Below, one piece after another: positions 1 through 7,748 of a stretch of DNA of 64,000 nucleotides. Source of the stretch: Pseudomonas tohonis (GTDB lineage Bacteria > Pseudomonadota > Gammaproteobacteria > Pseudomonadales > Pseudomonadaceae); NCBI RefSeq assembly GCF_012767755.2, contig NZ_AP023189.1:5272001-5336000 (forward strand), given 5' to 3'. The position numbers and the translations under genes were made by a program. The number at the start of each line of letters is the position of its first letter. Position 1 is the stretch's first letter. The notes below the pieces were generated by a model, which searched no databases, was not told where the DNA came from, and saw only the letters and a list, made by a program, of their open reading frames with translations.

Positions 1-966
1 GAAGTCGTAGTACTGGCCGAAGTTCACCAGGTAGGCGTCGGCCCCCTGCACATAGGGGAAGGCGGTACGACCACTCATGCGCTGCAGACCCAGGCCCAGT
101 GCATGGCCATCGTGGCGACGGTAGGTGATCAGGCCACCGATGGAGCGGTTGTCGATCTCGCGGCGCCAGCCGGTGCCGGCATCGCGGCTGTCGAACAGGC
201 GCAGGTCCAGCTCCAGGCGGTCCTCGCCCAGGGGCACGCGGCCCTTGAGGCCGAAGAAGTCCTGGCGGTAGATGTCCTCCAGTTCGGCGTGGTGATAGCT
301 CAGCACCCAGCCGGGGCGCGCCTCCCAATCGACGCCGGCCAGATCCAGATGCCCGGCACGGGGCCCGGCGGTGAAACGCTTGTTGCGGTTGTACAGGGCC
401 AGGTCGCTGCGCCCGCCCTCGTTGCGCTGGCTCACCTCGTCCAGCCGCGCCAGGGTGAAGCCCAGGCCCTCCCATTCGCGGGATTCTACGAGGCCGCCAT
501 GGAAGGTCTGCGGGAACAGCCGGCCATTGTTCGGCTGCAGGGTGGGCAGCCTGGGCACCAGCGCGCCGAGCTTCAGCTCGCTGCGCGACACCCGCGCCTT
601 GAGGGTGCCGTCGATCCGGCCGTAGTCGTCGGCGGCGCGGCCATCGTCCTGCACCGCCAGCAACCCGGTGCCGGCGCGGCCCTTGCCGGAATCCAGCTTC
701 AGCCCCAGGCGCCCCATGGCGTCGAGGCCGAAACCGACGGTGCCTGTGGTGTAGCCGGAGCGGTAGTCGAGGAGGAAGCCCTGGGCCCATTCCTCGTGCA
801 GCGAGTCGCCCGCGCCCTCACGGAAATCGCGGTTCATGTAGAAGTTGCGCATCTGCAGGGTGGCGCTGGAGCCCTCGATGAAACCATCGGCGGCCAGGGC
901 CCAGGGGGCCGCGCCGCCCAGCAGCAGGGCAATAAGTGCAGCGGGGTGTTTCTTGTTGTTATGCAT
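1..966 (-). CDS. OprD-family outer membrane porin, 3' end cut by window edge
   Basis: The frame is open from the ATG at 966 to the window edge, giving 322 residues of a family that is usually about 420, so the C-terminal strands lie outside. The N-terminus MHNNKKHPAALIALLLGG, followed by APWALA and then ADGFIEGSS, is a Sec signal peptide with a clear cleavage site. The mature start and the later segments RNFYMNRDFREG, GLLAVQDDG and VSYHH-type strands are typical of substrate-specific OprD/OpdK porins. It starts 54 bases after the thiolase remnant on the same strand, so it is probably the last gene of the beta-oxidation operon and would import that operon's acid substrate. The substrate is inferred from context only. 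Confidence 0.85.
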   Translation of the reverse strand, partial: MHNNKKHPAALIALLLGGAAPWALAADGFIEGSSATLQMRNFYMNRDFREGAGDSLHEEWAQGFLLDYRSGYTTGTVGFGLDAMGRLGLKLDSGKGRAGTGLLAVQDDGRAADDYGRIDGTLKARVSRSELKLGALVPRLPTLQPNNGRLFPQTFHGGLVESREWEGLGFTLARLDEVSQRNEGGRSDLALYNRNKRFTAGPRAGHLDLAGVDWEARPGWVLSYHHAELEDIYRQDFFGLKGRVPLGEDRLELDLRLFDSRDAGTGWRREIDNRSIGGLITYRRHDGHALGLGLQRMSGRTAFPYVQGADAYLVNFGQYYDF

Positions 967-1020
967 GGTGCTCTCCAAGGCTCGGGCGCGCCGGCTGGCG
1001 CGCCCTCCATCACGAAGCGC

Positions 1021-1261
1021 TCAGGTGCGCTCCAGGACCACGGCCACGCCCTGGCCCAGCCCCACACAGAGGCTGACCACGGCGTAGCGCAGGTTCTTGC
1101 GTTGCAGGGTGCGGCAGGCGGTCAGCGCCAGGCGCGCGCGAAGCAGTCATCACCGGCAACAGCAGGCCGCCGGCCAGGTCATCCGGGCGGACCTGGACCA
1201 GGGCACCGCTGTGGCGGCCGAAGGGCGTGCGCAGGCCGCCATGGATATAGGCATCGAGCAT
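1021..1261 (-). pseudogene. acetyl-CoA acyltransferase (thiolase) remnant, internal deletion plus frameshift
   Basis: Only the two ends of a roughly 395-residue thiolase remain. From the ATG at 1261 the first 30 or so residues, MLDAYIHGGLRTPFGRHSG then ALVQVRPDDL, are a standard thiolase N-terminus. From about 1140 down to the TGA at 1021-1023, in a different frame, the sequence encodes RARLALTACRTLQ then NLRYAVVSLCVGLGQG and VAVVLERT, a standard thiolase C-terminus with the catalytic-loop cysteine. About 320 codons between them, including the nucleophilic Cys region, are missing, and the frames do not match. The ATG overlaps the TGA of the upstream dehydrogenase as ATGA, so the gene was once translationally coupled. 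It cannot be functional; thiolysis would have to come from elsewhere. Confidence 0.88.
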
Positions 1262-2790
1262 CAGCGTTCTCCCTGGAAAGATGGATCGGCATGCAGGAGG
1301 GACAGGCCCAGCCGCGCGCGACGGCGCAGCCAGGGGCTGGGGCGGTAGCGCGGATCACCGCTGAGGGCATGCAGGCGCTGGAGGATCGACAGCACCCGCG
1401 CTGGCCCCAGGTGATCGCCCCAGGCCAGCGGGCCCTGTGGATAACCGAGGCCCAGGCGCACGGCCAGGTCGATATCGGTGGGTGCGGCGATGCCTTGCTG
1501 GGCGATGTCGCAGGCCAGGTTGACGATGCCGGCCAGGGTGCGCTGGACCACGAAGCCCGCGCTGTCGCGGATCACCGTGACCCTGGCGCCATCGGCCGTG
1601 AACAATGCCCGCGCGGCTCCAAGGCAGTCCGCCCGGGTGGCGGGCGTGGGCATCAGGCAGCGGTGCGAGGCCAGTTCCGCCAGGGCGTCGAAGGCCACCA
1701 CGCGCGTGGGGTCGAGCTCGAAGTGCAGCACCGCCTCGGTGGCATCCAGGCCCAGGGGCGCGAGCAGGCAGAGCGCTTCGGCGGAAGGCCGCGCGCCCTC
1801 CTCCAGCTCCGCGCCCAGTCCGCTCAGCCAGGGGCGCAATATCGCGGCGTCGAAGCCCTCGTCCAGCCCCAGCCACACCGGCATCCGCGGGCCGATGGCA
1901 CACGGTTGCGGAACCGGCTCGGCAACCGCCGGATAGCGATGGAAACCGTGCCCGCTCTTGCGTCCCAGATAGCCGGCGGCCAGGCGCTGGCGCAGCAGCG
2001 GGTGCGGGCGGTAGCGCGGCTCCTCGTAGAACTGCCGGTAGATGGATTCCATCACCGGCACGCCGACATCCAGCCCCACCAGGTCCATCAGCTCGAAAGG
2101 CCCCATGGGGAAGCCCGCGCCATCGCGCAACAAGGCGTCCACCTCGGCGGGCCCGGTCACGCCCTCGGCGAGGATGCGCAACGCTTCGGTGCCATAGGCC
2201 CGGCCCGCGTGGTTGACCAGGAAGCCCGGCGAGTCCCGCGCCCGCACCGGCTCGTGTCCCAGCTGCCGCACCAGCGCCAGCAGGCGTTCGACGACGGTCC
2301 CACGGGTCGCCAGGCCGGGGATGACCTCCACCAGGCGCATGCGCGGCACGGGGTTGAAGAAGTGCAGCCCGGCGACCCGCCCGGGGTTGTCGCAGGCCGA
2401 GGCGATGGCGGTGATCGACAGCGACGAGGTGTTGCTGGCGAGAATCGCCTCGCCCTCCAGCAGCACCTCCAACTGGCGGAACAGCGCCTGCTTGGCGGGC
2501 AGGTCCTCGACTATCGCCTCGACCACCAACTGGCACCCGACCAGGTCCTGCAGCGTTTCCACCGGCCGCAGTGCGGCCCTGGCCTGCTCCAGGCGGGTAT
2601 CACTGACCCGGCCCTTGTCCCGCTGTTTCTCCAGCGCGGCGACGATGCGTTCCCGGGCCTGTGCCGACGCGCCAGGACGTGCGTCATGCAGGCGCACCTG
2701 CAAGCCCGCGCTGGCCGCCAGCTGGGCGATGCCCTGGCCCATGGCGCCGCAGCCGACCACACCGAGCCGGGTGATCTCGAACCCGTTCAT
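1261..2790 (-). CDS. 3-hydroxyacyl-CoA dehydrogenase, PaaH/PaaC type
   Basis: This 509-residue protein should oxidise a 3-hydroxyacyl-CoA with NAD+, as PaaH does for 3-hydroxyadipyl-CoA. The Rossmann motif GVVGCGAMGQG lies at residues 10-20, followed by the NTSSLSITAIA segment at 120-130. The catalytic His143 sits in GLHFFNPVPRMRLVEVI, with Glu155 as its partner. The C-terminal half repeats the 3HCDH helical domain (DGAGFPMGPFELMDLVG; then a second copy ending LGLGYPQGPLAWGD), the duplicated arrangement of PaaH. It overlaps the hydratase upstream and the thiolase remnant downstream by ATGA, so it sits inside a tightly coupled operon. The exact chain is not readable from sequence; a dicarboxylyl-CoA is the best guess. 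Confidence 0.9.
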   Translation of the reverse strand: MNGFEITRLGVVGCGAMGQGIAQLAASAGLQVRLHDARPGASAQARERIVAALEKQRDKGRVSDTRLEQARAALRPVETLQDLVGCQLVVEAIVEDLPAKQALFRQLEVLLEGEAILASNTSSLSITAIASACDNPGRVAGLHFFNPVPRMRLVEVIPGLATRGTVVERLLALVRQLGHEPVRARDSPGFLVNHAGRAYGTEALRILAEGVTGPAEVDALLRDGAGFPMGPFELMDLVGLDVGVPVMESIYRQFYEEPRYRPHPLLRQRLAAGYLGRKSGHGFHRYPAVAEPVPQPCAIGPRMPVWLGLDEGFDAAILRPWLSGLGAELEEGARPSAEALCLLAPLGLDATEAVLHFELDPTRVVAFDALAELASHRCLMPTPATRADCLGAARALFTADGARVTVIRDSAGFVVQRTLAGIVNLACDIAQQGIAAPTDIDLAVRLGLGYPQGPLAWGDHLGPARVLSILQRLHALSGDPRYRPSPWLRRRARLGLSLLHADPSFQGER

Positions 2791-3584
2791 CGGCCTTGGT
2801 ACTCCGGCTCGCGCTTCTCGAGAAAGGCGCGCATGCCCTCCTTCTGGTCATGGCTGTCGAACAGCAACTGGAACGCCTGGCGCTCGAGCAGCAACGCGCT
2901 TTCCAGGGGCAGGTCGGCGCCATCACGGACCACCGCCTTGATCTGCGCCACGGCCAGCGCCGGCAGGCGGGCGATCTCCCCGGCCAGCGCCAGCGCGCGG
3001 GGCAGTGCGTCCTCCTCCGCCACCTCGCTGGCCAGGCCCATCGCCAGGGCTTCCTCGGCCCCCACCAGGCAGCCGGTCAGCAGCAGGCGCAGGGCCTGGT
3101 ACTTGCCCACCGCGCGCACCAGGCGCTGGGTGCCGCCGGCGCCGGGCATGATGCCCAGGCGCACCTCGGGCTGGCCAAAGCGCGCCGTGGCGCCGGCGAC
3201 GATCAGGTCGGCATGGAGGGCCAGCTCGCAGCCGCCACCCAGGGCCAGGCCGTTGACCGCCGCGATGATCGGCTTGCGGCATTGCGCCAGGGCCTGCCAG
3301 TAGTGCTCCACGCGCCGTTGCTGGACCTGCAGCGGGCCGGCTTCCACCAGTTCGCCGAGGTCCGCTCCGGCGGCGAACACCGTGGGGCCGCCGCTGATGA
3401 CGATGACCCGCACCGACGGGTCCTCGTCCAGCCCCTGCACCGTCTCGGCCAGGGTGCGACGCAACTCCAGGTCCAGGGCATTGCGCAGCGCCGGTCGATC
3501 GAGGGTGAGCAGGACGATGCCGGCGCCGGGGTGTTCGAGCCGCAGCGGCGGCTCCGGGCAAAAGCGTTCTTCATGGACCGTCAT
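2787..3584 (-). CDS. enoyl-CoA hydratase/isomerase
   Basis: A 265-residue crotonase-fold enzyme expected to hydrate a 2-enoyl-CoA. The oxyanion-hole segments are FAAGADLGEL (residues 70-79) and NGLALGGGCELALHAD (111-126). The two catalytic glutamates of the hydratases, Glu120 and Glu140 (QPEVRLGIMPGAGGTQRL), are both present, which favours a true hydratase over an isomerase. The usual C-terminal trimerisation region ends EGMRAFLEKREPEYQGR. The start at 3584 gives full family length; an ATG at 3574 is in another frame. Its stop overlaps the start of the dehydrogenase (ATGA), and it follows the CoA-transferase by 44 bases. Confidence 0.93.
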   Translation of the reverse strand: MTVHEERFCPEPPLRLEHPGAGIVLLTLDRPALRNALDLELRRTLAETVQGLDEDPSVRVIVISGGPTVFAAGADLGELVEAGPLQVQQRRVEHYWQALAQCRKPIIAAVNGLALGGGCELALHADLIVAGATARFGQPEVRLGIMPGAGGTQRLVRAVGKYQALRLLLTGCLVGAEEALAMGLASEVAEEDALPRALALAGEIARLPALAVAQIKAVVRDGADLPLESALLLERQAFQLLFDSHDQKEGMRAFLEKREPEYQGR

Positions 3585-3628
3585 GACGATCTCCGTTGTG
3601 TTCTGTCTGCGGGGAAGCGGGAGGTGCG

Positions 3629-4822
3629 TCAGCCGCGCACGATTCCGCGTTGGATCAGGTCGTCGACCTGACCGGCGTCCAGGCCGAGGCCCTCGAGCAG
3701 CTCGCGGCTGTGCTGGCCCAGACCCGGTGGCGGGCTGCGGTACTGCGCCGGGGTGCGCGAGAGCTTCACCGGCGAGGCGATACCGCGGTAATCACCCAGC
3801 GCCACCAGCATTTCCCGGTGGCGGGTGTGCGGATGGGCGATCGCCTGGTCCACCGTGGCCACCGCGCCGCAAGGCACGCCCAGGCGGATCAGCGCCTCGG
3901 CCAGGGGCGGGCCGTCGTGGCTGGCGAGATGGCCTTCGAGTGCCGCCTTCAGCGCCTGGCGGTGCACCGAGCGGCTGCCGTTGTCGGCGAAGCGCGGGTC
4001 GTCCAGCAGGGCCTCGGCGCCCAGGTGCTCGCAGAGCCGGGCGAACTGCCGGTCGTTGCCCACGGCGAGGAAGATCGGCTCGCCGCCGGTGCGGTAGCTG
4101 TCGTAGGGGGCGATGTTGGGGTGGGCGTTGCCGCTGCGCGAGGTCACCCGGCCCGAGCCGAAGTAGTTGGGCAGGTGCGGGTGCAGGAGCGACAGGCCGC
4201 AGTCGTAGAGGGTGATGTCCACGGACTGCCCGCGCCCGCTGCGCTGCCGCTCGTGCAGCGCGAGGAGGATGCCGGCCAGGGCGTTGAGCCCGGTGACCAT
4301 GTCCACCACCGGCAGGCCGACCCGCAGAGGCCCGCCGTCGGCCTCGCCGTTCACGCTCATCAGCCCGGCCATGGCCTGGATCGCCGCGTCGTAGCCGGGC
4401 AGCCCGCCGAGCGGCCCGCCGGCGCCGAAGCCGGAGACCGCGCAGTGGATCAGCCGGGGGAAGCGCTCGGCCAGCACCGCTTCGTAGCCCAGGCCCCAAC
4501 GCTCCAGGGTGCCGGGCTTGAAGTTCTCCAGCAGCACGTCGGCGCCCTCCAGCAGGCGCAGCAGCAGCTGGCGGCCCTCGGGCTGGGCGAGGTCCACCAC
4601 CAGCCCCTTCTTGTTGCGGTTGATGCCACGGAAGTACGAGGCGGTGTCGCCCTCGAAGGGCGGGCCCCAGCCCCGGGTCTCGTCACCAGCCGGGGGTTCC
4701 AGCTTGATCACCTCGGCGCCATGGTCGGCCAGGGCCTGGGAGCAGTAGGGGCCGCCCAGGACACGGCTGAGGTCGAGAACGCGGATGCCGTGCAAGGCGC
4801 CCTGGGGAATGCTCGTCGTCAT
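3629..4822 (-). CDS. CaiB/BaiF family (class III) CoA-transferase
   Basis: A 397-residue class III CoA-transferase, which would activate a free acid by moving CoA from a donor thioester. The N-terminus GIRVLDLSRVLGGPYCSQ and the following EVIKLEPPAGDETRGWGPP are family signatures, as are KKGLVVDL and ENFKPGTLERWGL. The catalytic aspartate of the formyl-CoA transferase mechanism is Asp174 in LPVVDMVTGLNALAGIL. The frame is open further upstream, but the ATG at 4822 matches the family N-terminus and lies 25 bases past the acyl-CoA dehydrogenase stop. In context it would prepare the substrate for the dehydrogenase encoded just before it. Confidence 0.92.
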   Translation of the reverse strand: MTTSIPQGALHGIRVLDLSRVLGGPYCSQALADHGAEVIKLEPPAGDETRGWGPPFEGDTASYFRGINRNKKGLVVDLAQPEGRQLLLRLLEGADVLLENFKPGTLERWGLGYEAVLAERFPRLIHCAVSGFGAGGPLGGLPGYDAAIQAMAGLMSVNGEADGGPLRVGLPVVDMVTGLNALAGILLALHERQRSGRGQSVDITLYDCGLSLLHPHLPNYFGSGRVTSRSGNAHPNIAPYDSYRTGGEPIFLAVGNDRQFARLCEHLGAEALLDDPRFADNGSRSVHRQALKAALEGHLASHDGPPLAEALIRLGVPCGAVATVDQAIAHPHTRHREMLVALGDYRGIASPVKLSRTPAQYRSPPPGLGQHSRELLEGLGLDAGQVDDLIQRGIVRG

Positions 4823-4847
4823 TGTTTTCGGTCTCTTCGAGCGGATG

Positions 4848-6575
4848 TCAGTGGGGCAGCAGGGCCAGGGCGTCGTCCAGGTCCAGCGGCCCTTCTTCCA
4901 GCAGGCGCGGCAGCAGCGCATCGCTCGCTTCCTCGGCCTCCAGCGCCAGCGGGTCGCGGGGCAGCACACGGTGGCGCAATACCAGCAGGGCCAGGGCCAG
5001 GCGGCGGTGGTCGGGGGCCAGGCGCGAGGCTTCCCAGGCCATGAATACGGCGCTGGCGACGTGGTAGAGGGCGCTGCCGGCCTGGCGCACCTGCTGGTGA
5101 CGACGCTCCTCGGCGACCTGCGTCATGGCGGCCACGGTGCGGGCCAGGCAGTCCCGCAGCAGGCCGTCGACGGGCTTGGGCAAGGCCGCCTCGCCCAGCA
5201 GGTTCAGCAGGTGGCGCTGCAGCGGCTCCAGAGCGCCTTCGCGGGTCACGGCGCGGGCGATGTCCAGCGCCACGATGTTGCTGGTGCCCTCCCAGATCGA
5301 ACCCAGGTGGGCGTCGCGCACCAGGCGTGCGTCGCTCCATTCCTCGATGTAGCCGACGCCGCCGCGCACCTCCATGGCGTCGCCGGTGGCACGGCGGGCA
5401 TCGCGGCAGGCGCGGAACTTGATCAGCGGGGTGAGGATGCGCACGCACTGCTGCGCCTCGCGGTCACCGGCATCGGCACGGGGCAGCAGGGTGGCGATCT
5501 GCATGAACAGGGAACGCGCCTGCTCGGCGGGCAGCATCAGCTTGAGCAGTTGGCGCTGCATCAGCGGCATGTCCACCAGGCGCTTGCCGAAGGCCTGGCG
5601 CTGGCGGGCGACGAACAGCGCCTCGTTGAGCCCCCGGCGCATCAGCCCGGCGGCCCGCACGCCGTTGGACAGGCGCGACATGTTGACCATGTCGGCCATC
5701 TGCTGGAAGCCGCGCCCCACCTCGCCGATCAGGTAGGCGGTGGCGCCTTCCAGGGTGATCTCGCCGCTGGCCATGGAGCGGGTGCCGAGCTTGTCCTTCA
5801 GGCGCACGATGCGGTACGCGTTGCGGCTGCCATCGGGCCGGTGCTTGGGCAACAGGAACAGGCTGACCCCGGCCATGCCCTCGGGGGCGTCCTCGGGCCG
5901 GGCGAGCACCATGGCGAGGTCGGCGTCGGGGTTGGAGCAGAACCACTTGTCACCGTGCAGGGTCCAGGTCCCGTCCTTCTGCCGCGCCACGGTGCGGGTG
6001 CGCGCCACGTCGGAGCCGGCGGCCTGCTCGGTCATGAACATGGCGCCCTGGTAGAGGCTGTCGAAGTCCCGCGAGGTGAGGCTCGGCAGGTAGCGCTCCA
6101 CCAGCTCCGGGGCGCCGTACTTGCGCAGGGTGCGGGTGAGGGAGTCGGTCATGCTCACCGGGCAGCAGAGGCCGAACTCGGCCTGCACGAACAGGTAGGT
6201 CAGCGCGTACTTGACCAGCGGCGGCGGGCCGTCGGCCACATGGCTCATGGAGGCCAGGCCCAGCTCGGCGTAGGCCACCCGCTCCAGGGCCACGTAGTCG
6301 GGGTGCTTGAGGATGCGCTGGTGGTCCTCACCGCGCCGGGTGCGGCTGGCCAGCACCGGCGGGTTCTTGTCCGCCGAGAGCGCCAGCGCGTCCAGCTCGC
6401 CGCCGGCGCGTGCGCCAAGCGCCTGCAGGCGCGGCAGCCAGGGCGCCAGCACCGCCGGCGGCAGGTAGAGGGACAGCAGGCGGGCGAGCTCGGGGTCGAC
6501 GTCGAACAGGTTCATCCCGCTGCTGTCGGGGATGTTCAGTTCGTCGATGACGGGGCGTTCGATCAGGGCGTTCAT
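4848..6575 (-). CDS. acyl-CoA dehydrogenase, AidB-like large subfamily
   Basis: A 575-residue flavoprotein, longer than the 380-residue classical acyl-CoA dehydrogenases and matching the AidB-like subfamily with an N-terminal extension. Signatures are GAMFMTEQAAGSDVARTRT (flavin/substrate region), WTLHGDKWFCSN, and the C-terminal GGVGYIEEWSDARLVRD followed by IWEGTSNIVALD, which carries the glutamate region of the active site. It is the first gene of the minus-strand operon and would introduce the 2,3-double bond into the CoA ester made by the adjacent CoA-transferase. The divergent LysR gene starts 110 bases away, and the gap carries a dyad (see 6618-6670). AidB itself is linked to alkylation response; that role is less likely here given the neighbours. 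Confidence 0.9.
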   Translation of the reverse strand: MNALIERPVIDELNIPDSSGMNLFDVDPELARLLSLYLPPAVLAPWLPRLQALGARAGGELDALALSADKNPPVLASRTRRGEDHQRILKHPDYVALERVAYAELGLASMSHVADGPPPLVKYALTYLFVQAEFGLCCPVSMTDSLTRTLRKYGAPELVERYLPSLTSRDFDSLYQGAMFMTEQAAGSDVARTRTVARQKDGTWTLHGDKWFCSNPDADLAMVLARPEDAPEGMAGVSLFLLPKHRPDGSRNAYRIVRLKDKLGTRSMASGEITLEGATAYLIGEVGRGFQQMADMVNMSRLSNGVRAAGLMRRGLNEALFVARQRQAFGKRLVDMPLMQRQLLKLMLPAEQARSLFMQIATLLPRADAGDREAQQCVRILTPLIKFRACRDARRATGDAMEVRGGVGYIEEWSDARLVRDAHLGSIWEGTSNIVALDIARAVTREGALEPLQRHLLNLLGEAALPKPVDGLLRDCLARTVAAMTQVAEERRHQQVRQAGSALYHVASAVFMAWEASRLAPDHRRLALALLVLRHRVLPRDPLALEAEEASDALLPRLLEEGPLDLDDALALLPH

Positions 6576-6617
6576 GGCGTCACTCCTTCGTGTCGTGCGC
6601 CGAGACTAGGAAGCCCT

Positions 6618-6670
6618 ACGATAAGTATCCAATAGAATAAAAAGCCCATACGATAAGAAAATAATATCGT
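6618..6670. promoter_or_regulatory. probable LysR-type operator in the divergent promoter
   Basis: The AT-rich gap between the acyl-CoA dehydrogenase operon and the LysR gene contains ACGATAAG twice as a direct repeat (6618-6625 and 6650-6657). The second copy is half of a perfect dyad, ACGATA at 6650-6655 and TATCGT at 6665-6670, with a 9-base centre. This matches the usual LysR layout of a dyad recognition site plus a second half site nearer the target promoter. Binding by the adjacent regulator is inferred. Confidence 0.6.
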
Positions 6671-6685
6671 TGAAGGGAGCACCGG

Positions 6686-7594
6686 ATGGACCTCAAGCAG
6701 CTTCGCTACTTCATCGCCGTCGCCGAGGAACTGCACTTCGGCCGTGCCGCCGCGCGCCTGTTCATCTCTCAGCCGGCGCTCTCCTTCGACATCAAGAAGC
6801 TGGAGGAACAGTTGGGCGTGCAACTGCTGGCGCGCACCAACAAATCGGTGAAGCTCACCGCCCCCGGCCAGGTGCTGCTGGAGGAGGCCCGCAGCCTGCT
6901 GCAACAGGCCGAGCAGGCACGGCGCCTGACGTTGCGCTCGGCCCAGGGGGCGCTGGGCCGGCTGCGCGTGGGGTTCGTCAGCTCGATGCTCTATCGCGGC
7001 CTGCCGGCGGCGGTGCGCGGCTTCGAGGCGGAGCACCCGGGCATGGAGGTGGTGCTGCAGGAGATGAACAGCGCCGAGCAGGCCCTGGCGCTGCAGCGCG
7101 GGCAGATCGACATCGGCTTCATCCATCGCGGCCCCCTGGCGGCAGGGCTGCGCTCCGAGGCACTGCTGGCCGAACCCTTCCTCTGCTGCCTGCCGCCCGG
7201 GCACCCCCTGGCGGGTGCCGAGCGCATCGACCTGGCCGAGCTGCGCGAGGATCCGTTCATCCTCTTCCCGCGCCCGGCGGCGCCGCACTACCACGACCTG
7301 ATCATCGCCTGCTGCGTCGGGGCCGGCTTCAGCCCGCAGATCCGCCATGAAGCCCGGCTGTGGCAGACCATAGTCGCCATGGTGGCGCAGGGCATGGGCG
7401 TCGCGCTGTTGCCGGCGTCCCTGTGCCGCGCCTGGCCGGGCGTCGTCGGCGTCCCCCTGGAGCAGGAAGGCGCACTGTCGGAAATCCATGTCCTGCTCGG
7501 CGAGGAGAACGCCCCCGAGGCGGCACACGCCTTCCTCGCACGCCTGCAACGGCAACTGGCGGGCGACGATACGGATTCCGTTATCGCGCCATAA
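6686..7594 (+). CDS. LysR-family transcriptional regulator
   Basis: A 302-residue LysR regulator. The N-terminal winged helix (MDLKQLRYFIAVAEELHFG, then AARLFISQPALSFDIKKLE) occupies residues 1-60, and the rest is a periplasmic-binding-like effector domain (LRVGFVSSMLYRGLPAAVRGF onward). The ATG at 6686 is preceded by GAAGGGAG. It is divergent from the acyl-CoA dehydrogenase operon and 154 bases upstream of an MHS permease on its own strand, so it most likely controls both in response to the transported acid or its CoA ester. A dyad lies between the divergent starts. Confidence 0.9.
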   Translation: MDLKQLRYFIAVAEELHFGRAAARLFISQPALSFDIKKLEEQLGVQLLARTNKSVKLTAPGQVLLEEARSLLQQAEQARRLTLRSAQGALGRLRVGFVSSMLYRGLPAAVRGFEAEHPGMEVVLQEMNSAEQALALQRGQIDIGFIHRGPLAAGLRSEALLAEPFLCCLPPGHPLAGAERIDLAELREDPFILFPRPAAPHYHDLIIACCVGAGFSPQIRHEARLWQTIVAMVAQGMGVALLPASLCRAWPGVVGVPLEQEGALSEIHVLLGEENAPEAAHAFLARLQRQLAGDDTDSVIAP

Positions 7595-7748
7595 GAACAA
7601 ACGACTATTGATTTGCCGCCCGCGCTCCTAGACTCCGGCTCGACTCGAGTCTCAAGCCACGCGCCAGCCCGCCCCGTCACGCCCCTTGCCTCTGTCGGCG
7701 GGGTGGTCGCTGGTTCGCCAGATAAAAACAACAAGAGAGGTGGAGTCC

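Noticed and set aside
103..3303. A 1066-codon plus-strand open frame
   Set aside because: It runs antisense to the porin, thiolase remnant, dehydrogenase and hydratase, all of which have family motifs. Its product is low-complexity Gln/Ala/Gly text, a by-product of high third-position GC.
4785..6635. A 616-codon plus-strand open frame
   Set aside because: It is antisense to the acyl-CoA dehydrogenase and CoA-transferase genes and has no recognisable domain.
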